From AP-16 sp036395835 (lineage in GTDB: Bacteria; Pseudomonadota; Alphaproteobacteria; Rhizobiales; Xanthobacteraceae), in the NCBI GenBank assembly GCA_036395835.1, contig DASWCW010000072.1, forward strand, positions 1 through 30,127: a DNA stretch of 30,127 nucleotides, in the 5' to 3' direction. The notes beneath the pieces were generated by a model, which saw only the letters and a program-made list of their open reading frames with translations, had not been told where the DNA came from and made no database searches. The translations under genes were made by a program, and so were the position numbers. Of this stretch, positions 7,556-16,095 are shown piece by piece; within the stretch, counting starts at the first letter, position 1, and each line of letters starts with the position of its first letter.

Positions 7556-7685
7556 TGCTCTGCTATTCCCCTCCGTCGCAATCTCTCCACAAATGCCTGC
7601 TTGGCTTGCGGCCCGGCGCGGCGACCGTTGGTGCCTCACCGCGCGGGCGGGGTGGTTGGGGACCGGAGTTGCGTAGGGGGTACCC

Positions 7686-7874
7686 ATGCGTGATGCGAAA
7701 TATTTTCTGCAACAGGCGGAGCGTTGCTTCCGGCTGGCGCGCGCCGTCACCGATCGCGAGGCCACCGGAAAGCTCGAGGCGATGGGCGTCGAGTTCATGA
7801 GCAAGGCCGTCGAGCTCGACTGCAATCTTGCTCCGTTGCTGGCGCCCGCCAAAGTCGCCGCAAGATCGAGCTGA
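7686..7874 (+). CDS. Small hypothetical protein, 62 residues
   Basis: MRDAKYFLQQAERCFRLARA and the following residues are of a type seen as short conserved hypotheticals in Bradyrhizobium-like genomes: an amphipathic helical protein with an Ala/Glu/Leu-rich pattern. An AGGGGG ribosome site lies five bases before ATG 7686. There is no signal peptide or known catalytic motif. It stands alone between a repeat and the convergent amidotransferase gene, with 38 bases to the latter's stop. The start and coding status are well supported, but no function is proposed. Confidence 0.65.
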   Translation: MRDAKYFLQQAERCFRLARAVTDREATGKLEAMGVEFMSKAVELDCNLAPLLAPAKVAARSS

Positions 7875-7912
7875 GCGGCTTGATGCGGCATTCGTAGCGA
7901 AGCGCGGCGGCC

Positions 7913-8635
7913 CTACTCCGCCGCGGCCGCGGCGCGTTGCGTCAAATCTTCGCCCGTCCAGTGATCGAGGAAGCTCGTCAGCCAGGCGCGGATCGCGAAA
8001 TCGTGCACGGCACGGTCCTCGAAATGCGCGACGCGCGGCTTGGCGCCCGGCAGCGCCAGGCGCTCGTGGCCGCGCGTGGTCCAGCGGCACATCATGGCGT
8101 GGGTGACCTCGGGGTGGAACTGGATGGCGTAGGCGCAAGGGCCGTAGCGAAACGCCTGGACCGGAAACACGTCGCCTTCCGCAATCAGCGCCGCGCCGTC
8201 AGGCAGGTCGAAGCCTTCGCGATGCCACTGGTAGACGTGATCGGGCCAGTAGCCGCACACGGCGCGCCCCAGATCCGTCGGCCGGATCGGGTAGTAGCCG
8301 ACCTCGACCTTGCCTTCGGGATGGAAATACACGTTGCCGCCGAGCTGGCGGACCAGAAGCTGCGCGCCGAGGCAAATCCCCAGGAAGGGCTTTTCTTCCG
8401 CAAGCGGCACCGCGAGCCAATCGATCTCGCGGCGGATGAAGTCCTGCTGGTCGTTGGCGCTCATCGGACCGCCGAATAGGACGGCACCGGTGTGGTGCGC
8501 CAGCGTTTCGGGCAGCGGATCCCCCAGACGCGGACGGCGAACGTCGAGCGCATAGCCGCGGCTTTTCAGCGCTTGGCCGACGCGACCGGGCGTCGAATGC
8601 TCCTGGTGCAGGATGATGAGGACGGGGTCTGGCAT
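7913..8635 (-). CDS. Class I glutamine amidotransferase (GMP synthase-like GATase domain, stand-alone)
   Basis: The 240-residue protein has the triad GATase fold. The nucleophile is C88 in GICLGAQ, and H174 and E176 are in IQFHPEVTH, giving the Cys-His-Glu triad that hydrolyses glutamine or a gamma-glutamyl bond. GGPMSAND (55-62) is the oxyanion-loop region. The domain is not fused to a synthase, and no synthase neighbour is seen. Stand-alone members include gamma-glutamyl hydrolases acting on small-molecule conjugates and partners of separate synthetases. The C-terminal 40 residues are an extra helical segment. The gene lies 63 bases behind an SDR gene on the same strand and may share its transcript. 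The fold is certain; the reaction is not. Confidence 0.85.
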   Translation of the reverse strand: MPDPVLIILHQEHSTPGRVGQALKSRGYALDVRRPRLGDPLPETLAHHTGAVLFGGPMSANDQQDFIRREIDWLAVPLAEEKPFLGICLGAQLLVRQLGGNVYFHPEGKVEVGYYPIRPTDLGRAVCGYWPDHVYQWHREGFDLPDGAALIAEGDVFPVQAFRYGPCAYAIQFHPEVTHAMMCRWTTRGHERLALPGAKPRVAHFEDRAVHDFAIRAWLTSFLDHWTGEDLTQRAAAAAE

Positions 8636-8698
8636 CGCAATCCTGGCGGAATCGATCCGACAATGTAGGCCGTACGCGATTCCCTTGCCAGATCGGAG

Positions 8699-9529
8699 CT
8701 ATTCCGTCGGGCCTGGCGGGCGCCGCGGCCATTCGCCGGATTTCGTCCCGCCGCGACGCCGCTGCCTCGCCTCGACGAGGCCGGCGGTCATTCGCCGCGG
8801 CAGCAGTCGCGGCAGCGAAGCGAGGATCTTGTTTCCCAGTCCCGGAACGACGAGCGGACGCCCTTGCATGAAGGCGTCGTAGCCCTCCCGGGCGACCTTC
8901 TCGGCCGGGCGGACGAGCATGCCCGGAAGCTTCTCGCCCATTCCGGCCCGTCGCTGGAATTCGGTCCTGACCGGGCCGGGGCAGAGCACCGTGACGCGAA
9001 CGCCTTTGGGCTTGAGCTCCCGGTGAAGCGATTCGCTGAACGACACCACGTAGGCCTTGGTGGCGTAATAGACCGCCATGCCCGGGCCCGGCAGAAAGCC
9101 GGCCAGTGACGCGACGTTGAGAATGCCGCCCTTGTGCCGGATCAGGCTCTCGATCCAGCGCAGTGAAAGATCGGTCAGGGTGCGGACGTTGACGTCGATC
9201 ATCTCGAGCTGCTGGCTGCGGTCGAGCTCCGCTGCCGGACCGTACAAGCCGAAGCCGGCATTGTTGACGACGATGGCGGGCTCGAGGCCGCGGGCGAGCA
9301 GCTCGTGCGCGATCCTTGCCGGCGAATCGCTGCGCGCGAGATCGATGGTGATCACGTGCGGCTTCTTGATACCCGATGCCGCGATGGCATCCGCGATCGC
9401 CCCGAGCTGCGGCTCGCGCCGCGCCACCAAAGCGACTTCGTGGCCCTGTTCGGCAAACACCCGGGCAAGCGCCGCTCCGATCCCGGACGAGGCGCCGGTC
9501 ACCAAGGTTACAGGTTGAAAAATCGACAT
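8699..9529 (-). CDS. Short-chain dehydrogenase/reductase (classical SDR)
   Basis: The protein has 276 residues. The cofactor loop TGASSGIG is at 11-18, the structural motif NNAG at 89-92, and the catalytic S141, Y154 and K158 (YYATK) are in place. It is therefore a complete classical SDR using NAD or NADP, probably on a hydroxyl or keto group. The C-terminal segment (about 235-276) is Arg-rich and longer than usual. LLPRRMTAGLVE resembles the membrane-associated DltE/YqjQ-like SDRs, a tentative placement. GGGAG lies upstream of ATG 9529. It is flanked by a TerB-like gene 61 bases upstream and an amidotransferase 63 bases downstream, all minus strand, so one transcript is possible. Confidence 0.85.
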   Translation of the reverse strand: MSIFQPVTLVTGASSGIGAALARVFAEQGHEVALVARREPQLGAIADAIAASGIKKPHVITIDLARSDSPARIAHELLARGLEPAIVVNNAGFGLYGPAAELDRSQQLEMIDVNVRTLTDLSLRWIESLIRHKGGILNVASLAGFLPGPGMAVYYATKAYVVSFSESLHRELKPKGVRVTVLCPGPVRTEFQRRAGMGEKLPGMLVRPAEKVAREGYDAFMQGRPLVVPGLGNKILASLPRLLPRRMTAGLVEARQRRRGGTKSGEWPRRPPGPTE

Positions 9530-9590
9530 CGAGCCGGCGCTCCCAGGGTACCTGAAGGTTTCCGCGTGCCCGCGGTGCTTGCGCGCGCGT

Positions 9591-10067
9591 TCATCCGCGG
9601 TTGGCCGCGGCCGCGCGCTCGGCGGCGATTCGTCGACCGATCTCGATGCGCTCGCGGGAGGAAATCCCCAAGAGGTCGGAAGCGCGCCAGATCACGTTTT
9701 CCTCGAACTCGCTCACCCGTCCGTCAGCATAGATGATTTCCCACATCATCTCGACAATTCGCCGCCGCCCCCCTTCGTCGAGCGAGCGGTTGATCAGGCT
9801 GGTGAAATGATAGAGGTCCACGGCATCGCGATCGACCGCGGTCGCCTCCTCGATCAGCTCGGTCGTGGCCCCGTCATCGAGATTGAAGCGATTCTTCAAC
9901 ACGGAATACAGCTTGTCGCGCTCCTCCGACGATGCTTCGCCGTCGATCGTGCTGACGTGAATCAGCAGCGCCGCCGCGGCGAGCCGGTAATCGCCGTCGT
10001 CGAAATGGTGCTGCGGTTTGGTGCCGCCGGCGAGATCGGCTAAGAATTGTTTAAGGGATTCCAGCAT
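9591..10067 (-). CDS. TerB-like (TerB/DjlA N-domain fold) protein
   Basis: The 158-residue helical acidic protein has two repeated acidic EF-like segments typical of the TerB family: VSTIDGEASSEERDKLYSVL (about 38-57) and YADGRVSEFEENVIW (about 113-127), with DG-x-(A/V)S-x-E-E. The pattern AAAALLIHVSTIDG is also typical. TerB proteins are linked to tellurite and stress phenotypes and to metal binding at the membrane surface; stand-alone copies are widespread in alphaproteobacteria with no proven role. No strong ribosome site precedes ATG 10067. It is the first gene of the minus-strand trio with the SDR and the amidotransferase and lies back to back with the L,D-transpeptidase gene. Confidence 0.8.
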   Translation of the reverse strand: MLESLKQFLADLAGGTKPQHHFDDGDYRLAAAALLIHVSTIDGEASSEERDKLYSVLKNRFNLDDGATTELIEEATAVDRDAVDLYHFTSLINRSLDEGGRRRIVEMMWEIIYADGRVSEFEENVIWRASDLLGISSRERIEIGRRIAAERAAAANRG

Positions 10068-10256
10068 GTCATGTGCCGATAGGCTTGCTTCGGCCGGCGG
10101 AGCCGCCCGTCACGGGAAGTTCAACGGCCAAAGCAAGCATCCGTTCGCGATGTTGACACGAATGTGCCCTCATCTTGAGCGATTTACCAGGATAGAACCG
10201 GTTTCGGCCTGCCGCGTCGGCGCAAGACCGGGCGGGCTTTGGCCCAGGAGGGCTCC

Positions 10257-11327
10257 ATGAAGCTTCGCGCTGCAGCGTGCGGAACCGCCGCGCTGGTGCT
10301 GGGCCTGCTTGCGATCGGGCCCGCGGCCGCGCAGCCTTACCCGCCGTATGGGCCTCCCTATGGTCCGCCCCCGCCCTATGGTCCCTACGGGCCGCCGCCG
10401 GTTTATGCGGCGCCCCGGCACGTCCCACCCTATCCGGCGTCCCAGGAAATCGCGGACGACGAACTGCCGCCCGCCGAGATTCCCGGCGATGCTTCGTCAG
10501 GCGATGCTTCGTCATCGGTGGCAGGCCCTTACCCGGTCGGCCCGCCGCAGCCGACGCCGACGCCGTATACCGGCTCCGTTCCCACAGCCAGCCCAGAGAA
10601 TCGCGCTCCGTATTCTCCGTATGGAGCCGCGCCCGGCGCGGCCTATCCGCAGCCCGGACCCGCTCCGTCCGGTCCCGCCGCGGCGGTCGATCCGCGATCA
10701 GGCGCGCCCGATGGCGTGCTGCGCCCGCCGGTCGAGATCGATCCTGCCCGGCGGCAGGCGATCGCGGCGCTACCGCCGGAGGAGCAGCCGGAAGCCCAGC
10801 CGAAGGAATTGCCGGCGCATTTGCGCCGGCAGCTGGTGGATTATGCGACCAAGGAGCCCGCCGGAACCATCATCATCGATACGCCGCACACGTTTCTCTA
10901 CCTCATGTTGGGGCACGGCAAGGCAATGCGCTACGGCATCGGCGTGGGCCGCGAGGGGTTCACGTGGGCCGGGATCGAGCGTGTGAGCAAGATGACCGAG
11001 TGGCCGGATTGGTATCCGCCGACGGAGATGATCGATCGCCAGCCCTATCTGCCGCGGATGATGGCGGGCGGACCCGGCAATCCGTTGGGTGCCCGCGCGC
11101 TCCATCTCGGCAAATCGCTCTATCGTATTCACGGCACCAACCAGCCCTCGACCATCGGTCAATTCGTTTCCTCGGGCTGCATTCGCTTGCTCAATGAGGA
11201 TATCGAAGACCTCTACGGCCGGGTGACCTTGGGTACGCGGGTCGTGGTATTGCCCGGCAGCGCGCCGGGACCGTCGGCGTCCGCGCAGCCCGCCGCCGCG
11301 CCGCACGGGCCCCAGAACGTCCGGTAA
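10257..11327 (+). CDS. Secreted L,D-transpeptidase (YkuD domain) with Pro/Tyr-rich linker
   Basis: The 356-residue protein has a signal peptide (about 1-25, cleavage near AAA-QP), a long Pro/Gly/Tyr-rich low-complexity linker (about 26-165), then a YkuD catalytic domain (about 200-340). The nucleophile is C308 in SSGCIRL and the His is H292 in HGTNQP. These periplasmic enzymes make 3-3 cross-links in peptidoglycan or attach lipoproteins to it. I chose ATG 10257 over an upstream TTG (10239) because AGGAGG lies six bases before it. A perfect 15-bp tandem duplication (10485-10499, 10500-10514) encodes a repeated Gly-Asp-Ala-Ser-Ser in the linker. The linker may span toward the outer membrane or sense crowding, which is inference. 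Confidence 0.9.
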   Translation: MKLRAAACGTAALVLGLLAIGPAAAQPYPPYGPPYGPPPPYGPYGPPPVYAAPRHVPPYPASQEIADDELPPAEIPGDASSGDASSSVAGPYPVGPPQPTPTPYTGSVPTASPENRAPYSPYGAAPGAAYPQPGPAPSGPAAAVDPRSGAPDGVLRPPVEIDPARRQAIAALPPEEQPEAQPKELPAHLRRQLVDYATKEPAGTIIIDTPHTFLYLMLGHGKAMRYGIGVGREGFTWAGIERVSKMTEWPDWYPPTEMIDRQPYLPRMMAGGPGNPLGARALHLGKSLYRIHGTNQPSTIGQFVSSGCIRLLNEDIEDLYGRVTLGTRVVVLPGSAPGPSASAQPAAAPHGPQNVR

Positions 11328-11491
11328 ACGCAGCCAACCTGCTGTTGCTCGGAAGCCATCCTGACGTTCGCAGGAGCGGCTGCTTCCGCTTATCCGGCGT
11401 CCGTCCTCGATTTGGAATTTTGCCGAACCGGGATAGGCTAGGTGAACCGCTGTCCCCGTCTTTGGCGGGCCAGCTTCGGCCGGAGGCGGTC

Positions 11492-12328
11492 ATGAAGGCC
11501 CTTCTCGTCCCCACCGAGCAGCACGATCTGATGACCTCGACGCTGGAGACCGCGCTGCTGCTCGCGCGGCAGTTCGACAGCTACATCGAGGGTTTCGCCT
11601 TGCGCCCGGCCATCGACAATTTCGCCGCGATGGATCCCGTCAGCAGCATGGCGATGGCGACCGTGCGCCAACATGACGAGGATGCCGCCAAACAGGCCCG
11701 CGGCATGTTCGAGGGCTTCATGGAAGCGCACGACGTCCCGCACGGCGACAAGAGCAATTCGTCGCTGTCGTTCGGCTGGTTCGATGCTGCGCCCGACGGC
11801 GACAATTTCGTCGGCAGCTACGGCCGCGTGTTCGACCTCACCGTGCTCGGCCGGCCCGGCGACGAGCCGCAGAGCCCGCGCATGGTGACGCTCGAGGCGG
11901 CGCTGTTCGAAAGCGGCCGTCCGGTGCTCATTGCGCCGCCCGCGCCGCCGCAACGGCTCGGGGAGAACGTGCTCATCGCCTGGAATGGCAGCACCGAGCA
12001 GGCGCGTGCGACCGCGTTCGCGATGCCGCTGCTTCGGCGCGCGAGCCGCGTGACCGTGCTCACCGTGGAAGGCGGAAGCGTGCCGGGTCCCACCGGCGCC
12101 CAGCTTGCCCGCTATCTGCAGCGCAACGGCATTCCGGCCGAGCCCGTGACCGTGGCACCGGAGAAACGCAGCACCGGCGAGGCATTGCTCGTCAAAGCCG
12201 ATGCGCTCGGTTGTGATCTTCTGGTCAAGGGCGCCTATACGCAGAGCCGGCTGCGCCAGATGATTTTCGGCGGCACCACCCGGCACATTCTTGCCGGCGC
12301 GCAATTGCCGGTGCTGATGGCGCACTGA
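11492..12328 (+). CDS. UspA-family universal stress protein (tandem-domain size)
   Basis: The 278-residue protein begins MKALLVPTEQHDL and has two UspA-like halves. The second starts near ENVLIAWNGSTEQARA and ends LLVKGAYTQSRLRQMIFGGTTRHILAGAQLPVLMAH, the family's C-terminal beta strand. In ATP-binding members a G-2x-G-9x-G(S/T) motif lies there. Here GAYTQSRLRQMIFGGTT keeps only part of it, so ATP binding is uncertain. GGAGG precedes ATG 11492 by five bases; the frame back to 11345 lacks a better site. The MFS gene begins 13 bases after the stop, so the two are probably co-transcribed. It is a cytoplasmic stress-responsive protein; its precise partner is unknown. Confidence 0.85.
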   Translation: MKALLVPTEQHDLMTSTLETALLLARQFDSYIEGFALRPAIDNFAAMDPVSSMAMATVRQHDEDAAKQARGMFEGFMEAHDVPHGDKSNSSLSFGWFDAAPDGDNFVGSYGRVFDLTVLGRPGDEPQSPRMVTLEAALFESGRPVLIAPPAPPQRLGENVLIAWNGSTEQARATAFAMPLLRRASRVTVLTVEGGSVPGPTGAQLARYLQRNGIPAEPVTVAPEKRSTGEALLVKADALGCDLLVKGAYTQSRLRQMIFGGTTRHILAGAQLPVLMAH

Positions 12329-12341
12329 GCCGGCCAGCCCG

Positions 12342-13514
12342 ATGAGCTCCGACCGGCGGCGCGTCGCGGTCGCCCTCGCCGGCTTCTCGGTGTTCCTCAA
12401 TCTGTATGCGCCACAATCGGTGCTGCCGCTGCTGGCGCGGGAGTTCGGAGCCGGCGCCGGCGAGACGAGCCTCGCCATCACGGCCTCGACCTTGGCGGTC
12501 GCCCTGATCGCGCCGTTCACCGGAACCTTCGCGGATGTCGTCGGCCGCAAGCGCGTGATCGCGGCGGCGATGTTTGCGCTCGTCGTGCCGACCGCCATGG
12601 TGGGGCTCGCGCCCGATATCCACGCGCTGGTGTTCTGGCGCTTCGTCCAAGGCCTGACATTGCCACCGATTTTCGCGGTAATGGTCGCCTATATCGGCGA
12701 GGAATGGCCGGCCGGCGAGGCGATCGGCGTCACCGGCATCTACACGTCGGCGGCGAGCTTCGGCGGTTTTTTCGGCCGACTGATCACGGGCGTCCTGGCG
12801 GACTGGGCCGGTTGGCGGATCGCGTTTCTCTGGCTCGCGTCGCTCACGCTGTTGCTCGCGCTCGGCGTCGCCGCCCTGCTCGAACAAGAGCGGCAGTTCG
12901 TGCGCTCGCAGAATCTGCTCGCCTCCGCGCGGCAGATGCTGCGGCATTTCCGCAATCCGCCGCTGGTTGCGACCTATGCGATCGGATTCGGCGTGCTGTT
13001 TACCTTCATCGCCAGCTTCACCTACGTCAATTTCTACTTGGCGGCGCCGCCCTTCGATCTCTCGGCCACGGCGCTCGGCGCGATCTTCGTGGTGTACCTC
13101 GGCGGGTCGGCGATCGCCCCGCTGACCGGGCGGGCGGTGGCGCGCTTCGGCCGCAGGCCGCTCATCCTGGCCGCGATCGGCCTGTGGATCGGCGGCCTGC
13201 TGCTCACGCTCGTGCCTTGGCTCCCGGCGATCGTCGCGGGTCTGGCGATCAGCGCCACGTGTGGCTTTCTGTGCCAGAGCGTGTCGACGAGCTTCGTCGC
13301 GCTCGGCGCCGAGCACGGCCATTCCTCGGCGGTCGGCCTCTACTTCACCTGGTACTACGTCGGCGGCAGCGTCGGCGGGGCATTGCCCGGATTGATCTGG
13401 AATCGAACGGGCTGGCCCGGCTGCGTCGCCATGGTGATCGCCGTGCTCCTGCTGATGGCCGCGATGGTATGGCGCTTCTGGCGCGCGCCGGTGCAACGCG
13501 AGGTCGCGCCGTGA
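12342..13514 (+). CDS. Major facilitator superfamily transporter (YnfM-like)
   Basis: The 390-residue inner-membrane protein has about twelve hydrophobic segments. The loop between segments 2 and 3 carries the MFS signature GTFADVVGRKRV (about 66-77), and the second half has the matching GRAVARFGRRPL. The order of helices and the opening FLNLYAPQSVLPLLAREFG resemble the YnfM/arabinose-efflux-type subgroup of drug:H+ antiporters. Residues about 185-205 form the central cytoplasmic loop. The substrate cannot be read. It lies 13 bases after the UspA gene and ends five bases before the stop of a convergent gene. The pairing with a universal stress protein suggests stress-linked export, as inference. 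Confidence 0.9.
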   Translation: MSSDRRRVAVALAGFSVFLNLYAPQSVLPLLAREFGAGAGETSLAITASTLAVALIAPFTGTFADVVGRKRVIAAAMFALVVPTAMVGLAPDIHALVFWRFVQGLTLPPIFAVMVAYIGEEWPAGEAIGVTGIYTSAASFGGFFGRLITGVLADWAGWRIAFLWLASLTLLLALGVAALLEQERQFVRSQNLLASARQMLRHFRNPPLVATYAIGFGVLFTFIASFTYVNFYLAAPPFDLSATALGAIFVVYLGGSAIAPLTGRAVARFGRRPLILAAIGLWIGGLLLTLVPWLPAIVAGLAISATCGFLCQSVSTSFVALGAEHGHSSAVGLYFTWYYVGGSVGGALPGLIWNRTGWPGCVAMVIAVLLLMAAMVWRFWRAPVQREVAP

Positions 13515-13518
13515 ACGC

Positions 13519-13761
13519 TCAGCGCCAGCGGCAATGCCGGTAGCCGCGATCGTGCCAGCACACGCGGTCGCGATAGGCGTTGTCCCGGTAGTATGGCCGC
13601 GTCGAGCCCATCGCGGCCCCGGCCGTGCCGCCGGTCGCGCCGGGCGGCACGGCGATCACCGCGCCGGACCCGGCTCCGCTACCCGCGCCGATCTGCGCAT
13701 TTGCGACCTCCGGCGGCGAGGCCAGCAGCATTGCGATTGCGGCGATGATCGCGTTGCGCAT
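13519..13761 (-). CDS. Small secreted Gly-rich protein
   Basis: The 80-residue protein has an N-terminal signal peptide (MRNAIIAAIAMLLASPPEVANA), a Gly/Ala/Ser-rich middle (about 24-50) and a basic aromatic C-terminus (YYRDNAYRDRVCWHDRGYRHCRWR, two cysteines that may pair). ATG 13761 is preceded by GGGAG at seven bases. The alternative ATG 13779 overlaps the stop of the upstream gene as ATGA, so translational coupling is possible with either. The same frame is open to 14664, but that part only shadows the LTXXQ gene. It belongs to a class of small periplasmic proteins often encoded near LTXXQ proteins; function unknown. Confidence 0.65.
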   Translation of the reverse strand: MRNAIIAAIAMLLASPPEVANAQIGAGSGAGSGAVIAVPPGATGGTAGAAMGSTRPYYRDNAYRDRVCWHDRGYRHCRWR

Positions 13762-13775
13762 GGCAACGCTCCCGT

Positions 13776-15146
13776 TCATCCGGTCCGGCGATTGGGCGGG
13801 CCCATCCGGTTGAACCGGACCCTCTGCTCGTCGCTCAGCGAGTCGTAGAATTTTTCCAGCGGACCGCGCACCATCTTGATGGCGTCGAGCATGGCGCCGA
13901 GCCGCCCCTCGACCGCTTCGATCCGACCCGTGGCCGTCAGCGGCGCTTGGTTCGGACACGCGGCCTTGATGGTATCGGCCGCGCGCACCGAGGCGTCGCG
14001 CAAATCTGCGAGGGGCGGACGCTGGGCGTCGGTCGGACGCACGTTCTTCTCGATCTCCTCGATCGAGAGCTGCGCAACCGCATTGGTGCGCTCGCCGCAG
14101 ATGCGCGGGACCACGCCGGCCTGGGCTTCCCTGCCGCCACCCTTCCCGGCCTCTCGGCGCGGCGAGAGCCCCATGGCGTCGAGCCGGGCTTTCTGCTGAT
14201 CGTCGAGCGAATCGTAGAACTTGATCAGCGGCGCGCGGACCGTGCCGACCGCCTCGAGCATCGCATCGAGCCGCTGTTCGGCGGTGTCGAGGCGGCCGAG
14301 CGGGCCGAGCGCGGGTTCGCTCGGGCAGGAGGCTTTCAGCTTGTCGGCTGCCTTCGCGGCGGCGCTCTTGAGCGCCTCGAAGCTCGCGCGCTGCGCGTCG
14401 GTCGGCGCCACCCGCTGCTCGATCTTGTCGAACGGGAAATGCACCAGGCTCGCCGCTTCCCCGCCGCACAATTGCGCGAGCTCGTCCGTACGCGCGCCTT
14501 GCGCCTCGACGCCGCGCGGATCGTTGCGCGCGACCTGCTGTCTTCGCCGGTAGTGGTCGCCCGAGCCATAGCCGCGATAATCGCGGGCATAGTGCGACCA
14601 GTAGATCCCGCCGAAGAGATCGTCGTAGCCGTAGGCCCAGAACGGTCCGTAATAGTCGTAGCAACCGTAGGAATAATAGTAATAGTCGTCGCAGACCCAG
14701 AACACGTAATCGAACACGTCGTAGAAGGCGTAGGGCCAGAAGATCGGCCCGAACCAGACCACGAACACGCGGCGCCCGAAAAATTTGTGATGCGTACCGA
14801 GCGTGTTGTGCGTCAGCGACTTGTTGGTCTTGTTGGTCGCGGTTTTGTGGGACAGGGAGGAAGGCTTCGCGGTGTGGCTGACGCCGTGCTTCGGCGCGCG
14901 ATGAGAAAGTGTCGAGTGGCCGGTGCTGTAACGGGATCCGGTGCTGTGACGGGATAGCGAGCCGACACTCGAGCGGCCGCTATGGAGCGATCCGGCATGC
15001 ACCCCGCCGCTGGAGTGAACGGCGCGACCGCCGCCTCCACCGCCCCCTCCGCCGCCCCGACCGGCCTGGGCCAGGTCGGAAACGACCACCGCCGCGATCG
15101 CGACCGCCACAATGGTCGTAACCGCCATGACAAGCCGCCGGAACAT
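13776..15146 (-). CDS. Secreted LTXXQ/Spy-CpxP-like protein with duplicated C-terminal domain
   Basis: The 456-residue exported protein starts at ATG 15146 (GGGAGG six bases upstream) with a signal peptide (about 1-28). Then come a run of about ten Gly, a Ser/His/Thr-rich segment (about 45-125) and a Tyr/Trp/Asp-rich stretch (about 130-190, with YYYYSYGCYDYY). Two homologous helical domains follow, about 220-320 and 345-445. Each has a Cys, then (A/R)PTDAQR, a second Cys, and FYDSL-(D/S)-(D/E)-(Q/E)QK/R. This is the LTXXQ-motif repeat of periplasmic Spy/CpxP-like proteins, which bind unfolded proteins or metals during envelope stress. The aromatic segment suggests an adhesive or scaffold role as well. 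The next gene overlaps or follows directly. Confidence 0.75.
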   Translation of the reverse strand: MFRRLVMAVTTIVAVAIAAVVVSDLAQAGRGGGGGGGGGGRAVHSSGGVHAGSLHSGRSSVGSLSRHSTGSRYSTGHSTLSHRAPKHGVSHTAKPSSLSHKTATNKTNKSLTHNTLGTHHKFFGRRVFVVWFGPIFWPYAFYDVFDYVFWVCDDYYYYSYGCYDYYGPFWAYGYDDLFGGIYWSHYARDYRGYGSGDHYRRRQQVARNDPRGVEAQGARTDELAQLCGGEAASLVHFPFDKIEQRVAPTDAQRASFEALKSAAAKAADKLKASCPSEPALGPLGRLDTAEQRLDAMLEAVGTVRAPLIKFYDSLDDQQKARLDAMGLSPRREAGKGGGREAQAGVVPRICGERTNAVAQLSIEEIEKNVRPTDAQRPPLADLRDASVRAADTIKAACPNQAPLTATGRIEAVEGRLGAMLDAIKMVRGPLEKFYDSLSDEQRVRFNRMGPPNRRTG

Positions 15147-15282
15147 GAATGCCTCCCTCGGCCGTACCGCGCCGATGAAAATCATGAACCATAACAAACG
15201 CGGAGTCAGCCCAGAAGTTGCCGCGACCATCGAATCAAATTTGCGCGAATGCCGGGCGGTGGGACATTACCGGACCGCAGTC

Positions 15283-16015
15283 CTATTCCTCGTCCTCCTG
15301 CGAGGGCGGCTCGATCTGCAGCGAGCGCATGCTGCAGGCGAACAGCACCGGGCGCACCGCCGTCGAGAAATGATACGACTTGAACTCCGCCACGGCCGCT
15401 TCGCCGCTCGCGAAGGTGAGCGGGATGCGGAACGAAAGACTGTTGGCGATCGCGTAGGCGATGAGCTCGACCGCCTCTTTGTCCGCGACGCGAACCGCGC
15501 TCTGCGCGCCGTCGACCGGCGCAAACACCTGGGCGGCGAGATCGTCGTTGAGGTTGCGCACCTCGATCGGGCCGATCTGCCGCATCGCCAGCGCCGGGGA
15601 GTGCGAGCGCAGCTCGAAATAGGGGCCATCGGGGAGGCAGGCGAAGCTCACTTTCAGCGCAGCCGGCCCGCCCCTCCGGGCCCACGGCATTGCGCGAGCG
15701 CAAGGTGGTCATGGCGCGCTCGGGGCGGGAGCGGTCGAGGGTCAGCTCGGTACGCCAATCCGCGGCCGCGCAGGCCGGAACGGCAGCGCTCGGATTGCCG
15801 CGCAAATAGACGGAGCTCGCCGCCGCGACCAGCACAAGACCCAGCGGGACGAGCCAGGTCAGGGCGAAACCGCGAAAATCCGGCTTCCGGGCCGGTTCCG
15901 CCGCGGCGGGAACGAGCGGCGCCTCGGTTCCGGCCTCGGGCTCGACCGGAACCGATCCGGTCTCGTCAGCCGCCGAATGCCCGGCGTTGTCGCGCTCGTC
16001 GTCCCGAAACGGCAT
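15283..16015 (-). pseudogene. Membrane-anchored hypothetical protein gene, interrupted by a frameshift near 15671-15674
   Basis: From ATG 16015 (GGAG seven bases upstream) one frame encodes an acidic N-terminus and a transmembrane segment (FALTWLVPLGLVLVAAASSVYL, about residues 49-70), then DWRTELTLDRSRPER. Past about 15675 this frame loses protein character. The +1 frame becomes protein-like (AALKVSFACLPDGPYFEL) and continues to the stop at 15283. Removing one base from the GGGG run (15674-15671, minus strand) joins the two as EGGPAALKV, giving about 243 residues: a bitopic inner-membrane protein with a periplasmic C-terminal domain. It may be a real broken gene or a sequencing error in a G-run. 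No function is recognised. It lies 80 bases after the LLM oxidoreductase gene. Confidence 0.7.
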
Positions 16016-16095
16016 GGCAGCTCCACGGCTTTCCGGCCCGCCGGCGGCGGACACCAGCAACAACGCCGTTGCGTGAATTTGGTTTTTCGCCCGGC

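Noticed and set aside
5413..7891. Minus-strand frames (5413-6975, 6401-7891) opposite the operon
   Set aside because: They are antisense to three genes with intact catalytic residues.
10153..10158. TTGACA before the L,D-transpeptidase as a sigma-70 promoter
   Set aside because: No acceptable -10 follows at 16-18 bases (TGAGCG).
12225..13496. Minus-strand frame opposite the MFS transporter
   Set aside because: It is an extremely Arg/Asp/Glu-rich shadow of a membrane protein's codons.
13779..14664. 381-residue version of the small secreted protein
   Set aside because: The N-terminal 300 residues overlap the LTXXQ gene in another frame; signal peptide and ribosome site support the short form.
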